From Phoronis pallida (taxonomy: Eukaryota > Phoronida > Phoronidae), in the NCBI GenBank assembly GCA_028565715.1, contig JAOXYC010229792.1:1-16112 (forward strand): a DNA stretch of 16,112 nt, written 5' to 3'. The notes under the pieces were generated by a model that saw nothing but the letters and a program-made list of their open reading frames with translations, did not search any database and had not been told where the DNA came from. A program made the translations under genes and the position numbers. Below are positions 14,731-16,112 of the stretch, piece by piece. How positions within the stretch are numbered: position 1 is the first letter of the stretch; the number at the start of each line of letters is the position of its first letter.

Positions 14731-16112
14731 ATCAAACAAATTCATGTCTGCGTGTAAAACACCCCAACTTTTAATTACAAGTTTGAAATTAGGGCAGTGT
14801 CGCTGGAGATATGATTGTTCTATTTCAAAACTGACGCAGTTGAAAATTTATACATTGCGGTTCACCTGACCTTTTACGTATATACATTCAACGGTTATAA
14901 TCTTCAACCAGTGTGCAATAAATTACATTTTGAATAAAGTTTATCAGTTAACGTTTTACCTTTGTGCCCAAGAACCAGTTAAAAAAAATTGTAAAAAAAT
15001 ATTTACTTTACAACTTAGGTAAACACAAACAAAAGGCAATACCGTTAAGATTACTTGATTAATCTTAAATAAGTTATCATTTGAAAATTTAAAGCTATTT
15101 TTCATTTGAAACTTTCAAAACAGTTTGATGATTGCAAATGTTTTAGATGCCCAAATTTCAATAAATTTTTAAAACTAATTGGATTGAAATAGCTGTTACA
15201 ATATACATGATAAAATTAAGCTTTTGCAATTTTGGTTAGAAAGTTCATTTGATTAAACATGATAATTTTGATGTTAAAATCTACGAACATGTCATGGTAG
15301 ACTCGTTAAAATGATAACGATGAATCATTTTAATAATTTAAACTATGTTCAAAGATTTTTGCCCCATTTATTTGATTTTAATGTGTTACTAATGGCATCG
15401 CTTATTTTACCATCACAATTATTTTGAATTTCACAGTCAAACTCGAATAATTCAAACCTTTTCCTTTCCTCCGCAAAAGATCGTTGAAATGTTTCTCAAT
15501 TCAAATCATGACCCAAAATGCAGTTCTGAATTGCGCTAAAAACTCTGTTACATGTTTGTAGGTATGTCCCAGCATTTTGAATTATTGTGAAAATTGGCTG
15601 AGTAAGCAAGCACTGTGGGAAAGAATAACAGTGGATATTTTCCTTAACCTCTGCTAACTGCAATTGTAAACATTTTTCTGAATACAGATAAACATAAAAT
15701 CTACTTGGATAGAGGAAATATTATAGCTTTACACTACCGTTGGAAAACATCTCAAGGTAGAAACATTTCAACTCGGATTACAATAGGAATAATGAGATTA
15801 CAAATTGATCTGTGTTTTCATTTATATGGCTAAAGAATGCGAACAAAAACCCTTGCAAGCATCAGTGATGTTTTCATATTAAATAATTGTAGTAACATAT
15901 TTAATAAGGCGATCAAGCTAGCTATTTAGGATTGGAATAAAACGCAGGTATGCCAATTAGGACTGGTGGAAAATGAGCGTATTTTTATTAGAGTGCAGCA
16001 TAAAGGATTAAGTTGACCCCCCAGAGTTAAGCCTTAATAGGCGCCAAGCGTTATGGTACCAAGAAAATAAAAACAGGACGTAAATATTTTTTTTAGATTT
16101 AAAACAAATGAG
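14731..16112. other. Upstream AT-rich DNA, no feature recognised
   Basis: No open frame of note, no splice-bordered coding blocks, no tRNA, and no clear repeat on either strand. Several poly-A/T runs occur (for example 14982-15000 and 16087-16095). A neighbouring gene may begin beyond the window. Confidence 0.5.

Noticed and set aside
1-16112. CRISPR arrays, operons, bacterial defence or phage modules
   Set aside because: The window is clearly intron-containing animal DNA; no regularly spaced repeats or prokaryotic gene packing are present.

Overview
The window is a stretch of animal nuclear genome carrying most of one many-exon gene on the minus strand. Twenty-two coding exons with GT-AG borders and matching phases read as a single protein of at least 1601 residues. 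I identify it as CEP152 (Asterless in flies), the centrosomal scaffold that brings PLK4 to the mother centriole for centriole duplication. The identification rests on several segments that match the human protein as I recall it: LxxLLT near the N-terminus, INRLTRSLEDSQRQC, ESLTRARELHES, EEEYQRFLVEQRNNLNEAL and ARHETTKQLRKYYLQCLNDIL. The proline- and Asn-rich N-terminus and the divergent coils point to an invertebrate. The short AT-rich introns, a tRNA-derived element and a foldback element would suit a mollusc or another lophotrochozoan, but the species is not proven.

Layout, from high to low coordinates (gene direction): 14641-16112 is AT-rich upstream DNA with no recognised gene. 14380 to about 14640 is a probable untranslated first exon ending in a GTAAGT donor. 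13029-14379 is its intron. The coding exons run from 12987 down to 984. Bases 1-983 are the next intron or the 3' flank, so the C-terminus is missing. Untypical intron contents are a 214-bp foldback element (12534-12747), a tRNA-like sequence (about 6036-6117) on the plus strand, and a possible dispersed repeat (about 9166-9270).

The protein reads as an acidic PLK4-binding-type N-terminus (exons 1-2), a disordered Pro/Gly/Asn/Tyr-rich region with internal repeats (exon 3), and a very long coiled coil (exons 4-22). The coil ends in the window at the start of the segment that, in vertebrates, binds CEP63.

Three observations stand out. First, the end of exon 4 is tandemly duplicated at 111-bp spacing with two usable, same-phase splice donors, which predicts a 37-residue in-frame isoform difference. 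Second, the mid-coil carries a Trp repeat of exactly 23 residues, also visible once in human CEP152. Third, the foldback element in the first coding intron is built of degenerate 20-bp units. I see no bacterial-type system, CRISPR array or second protein-coding gene.
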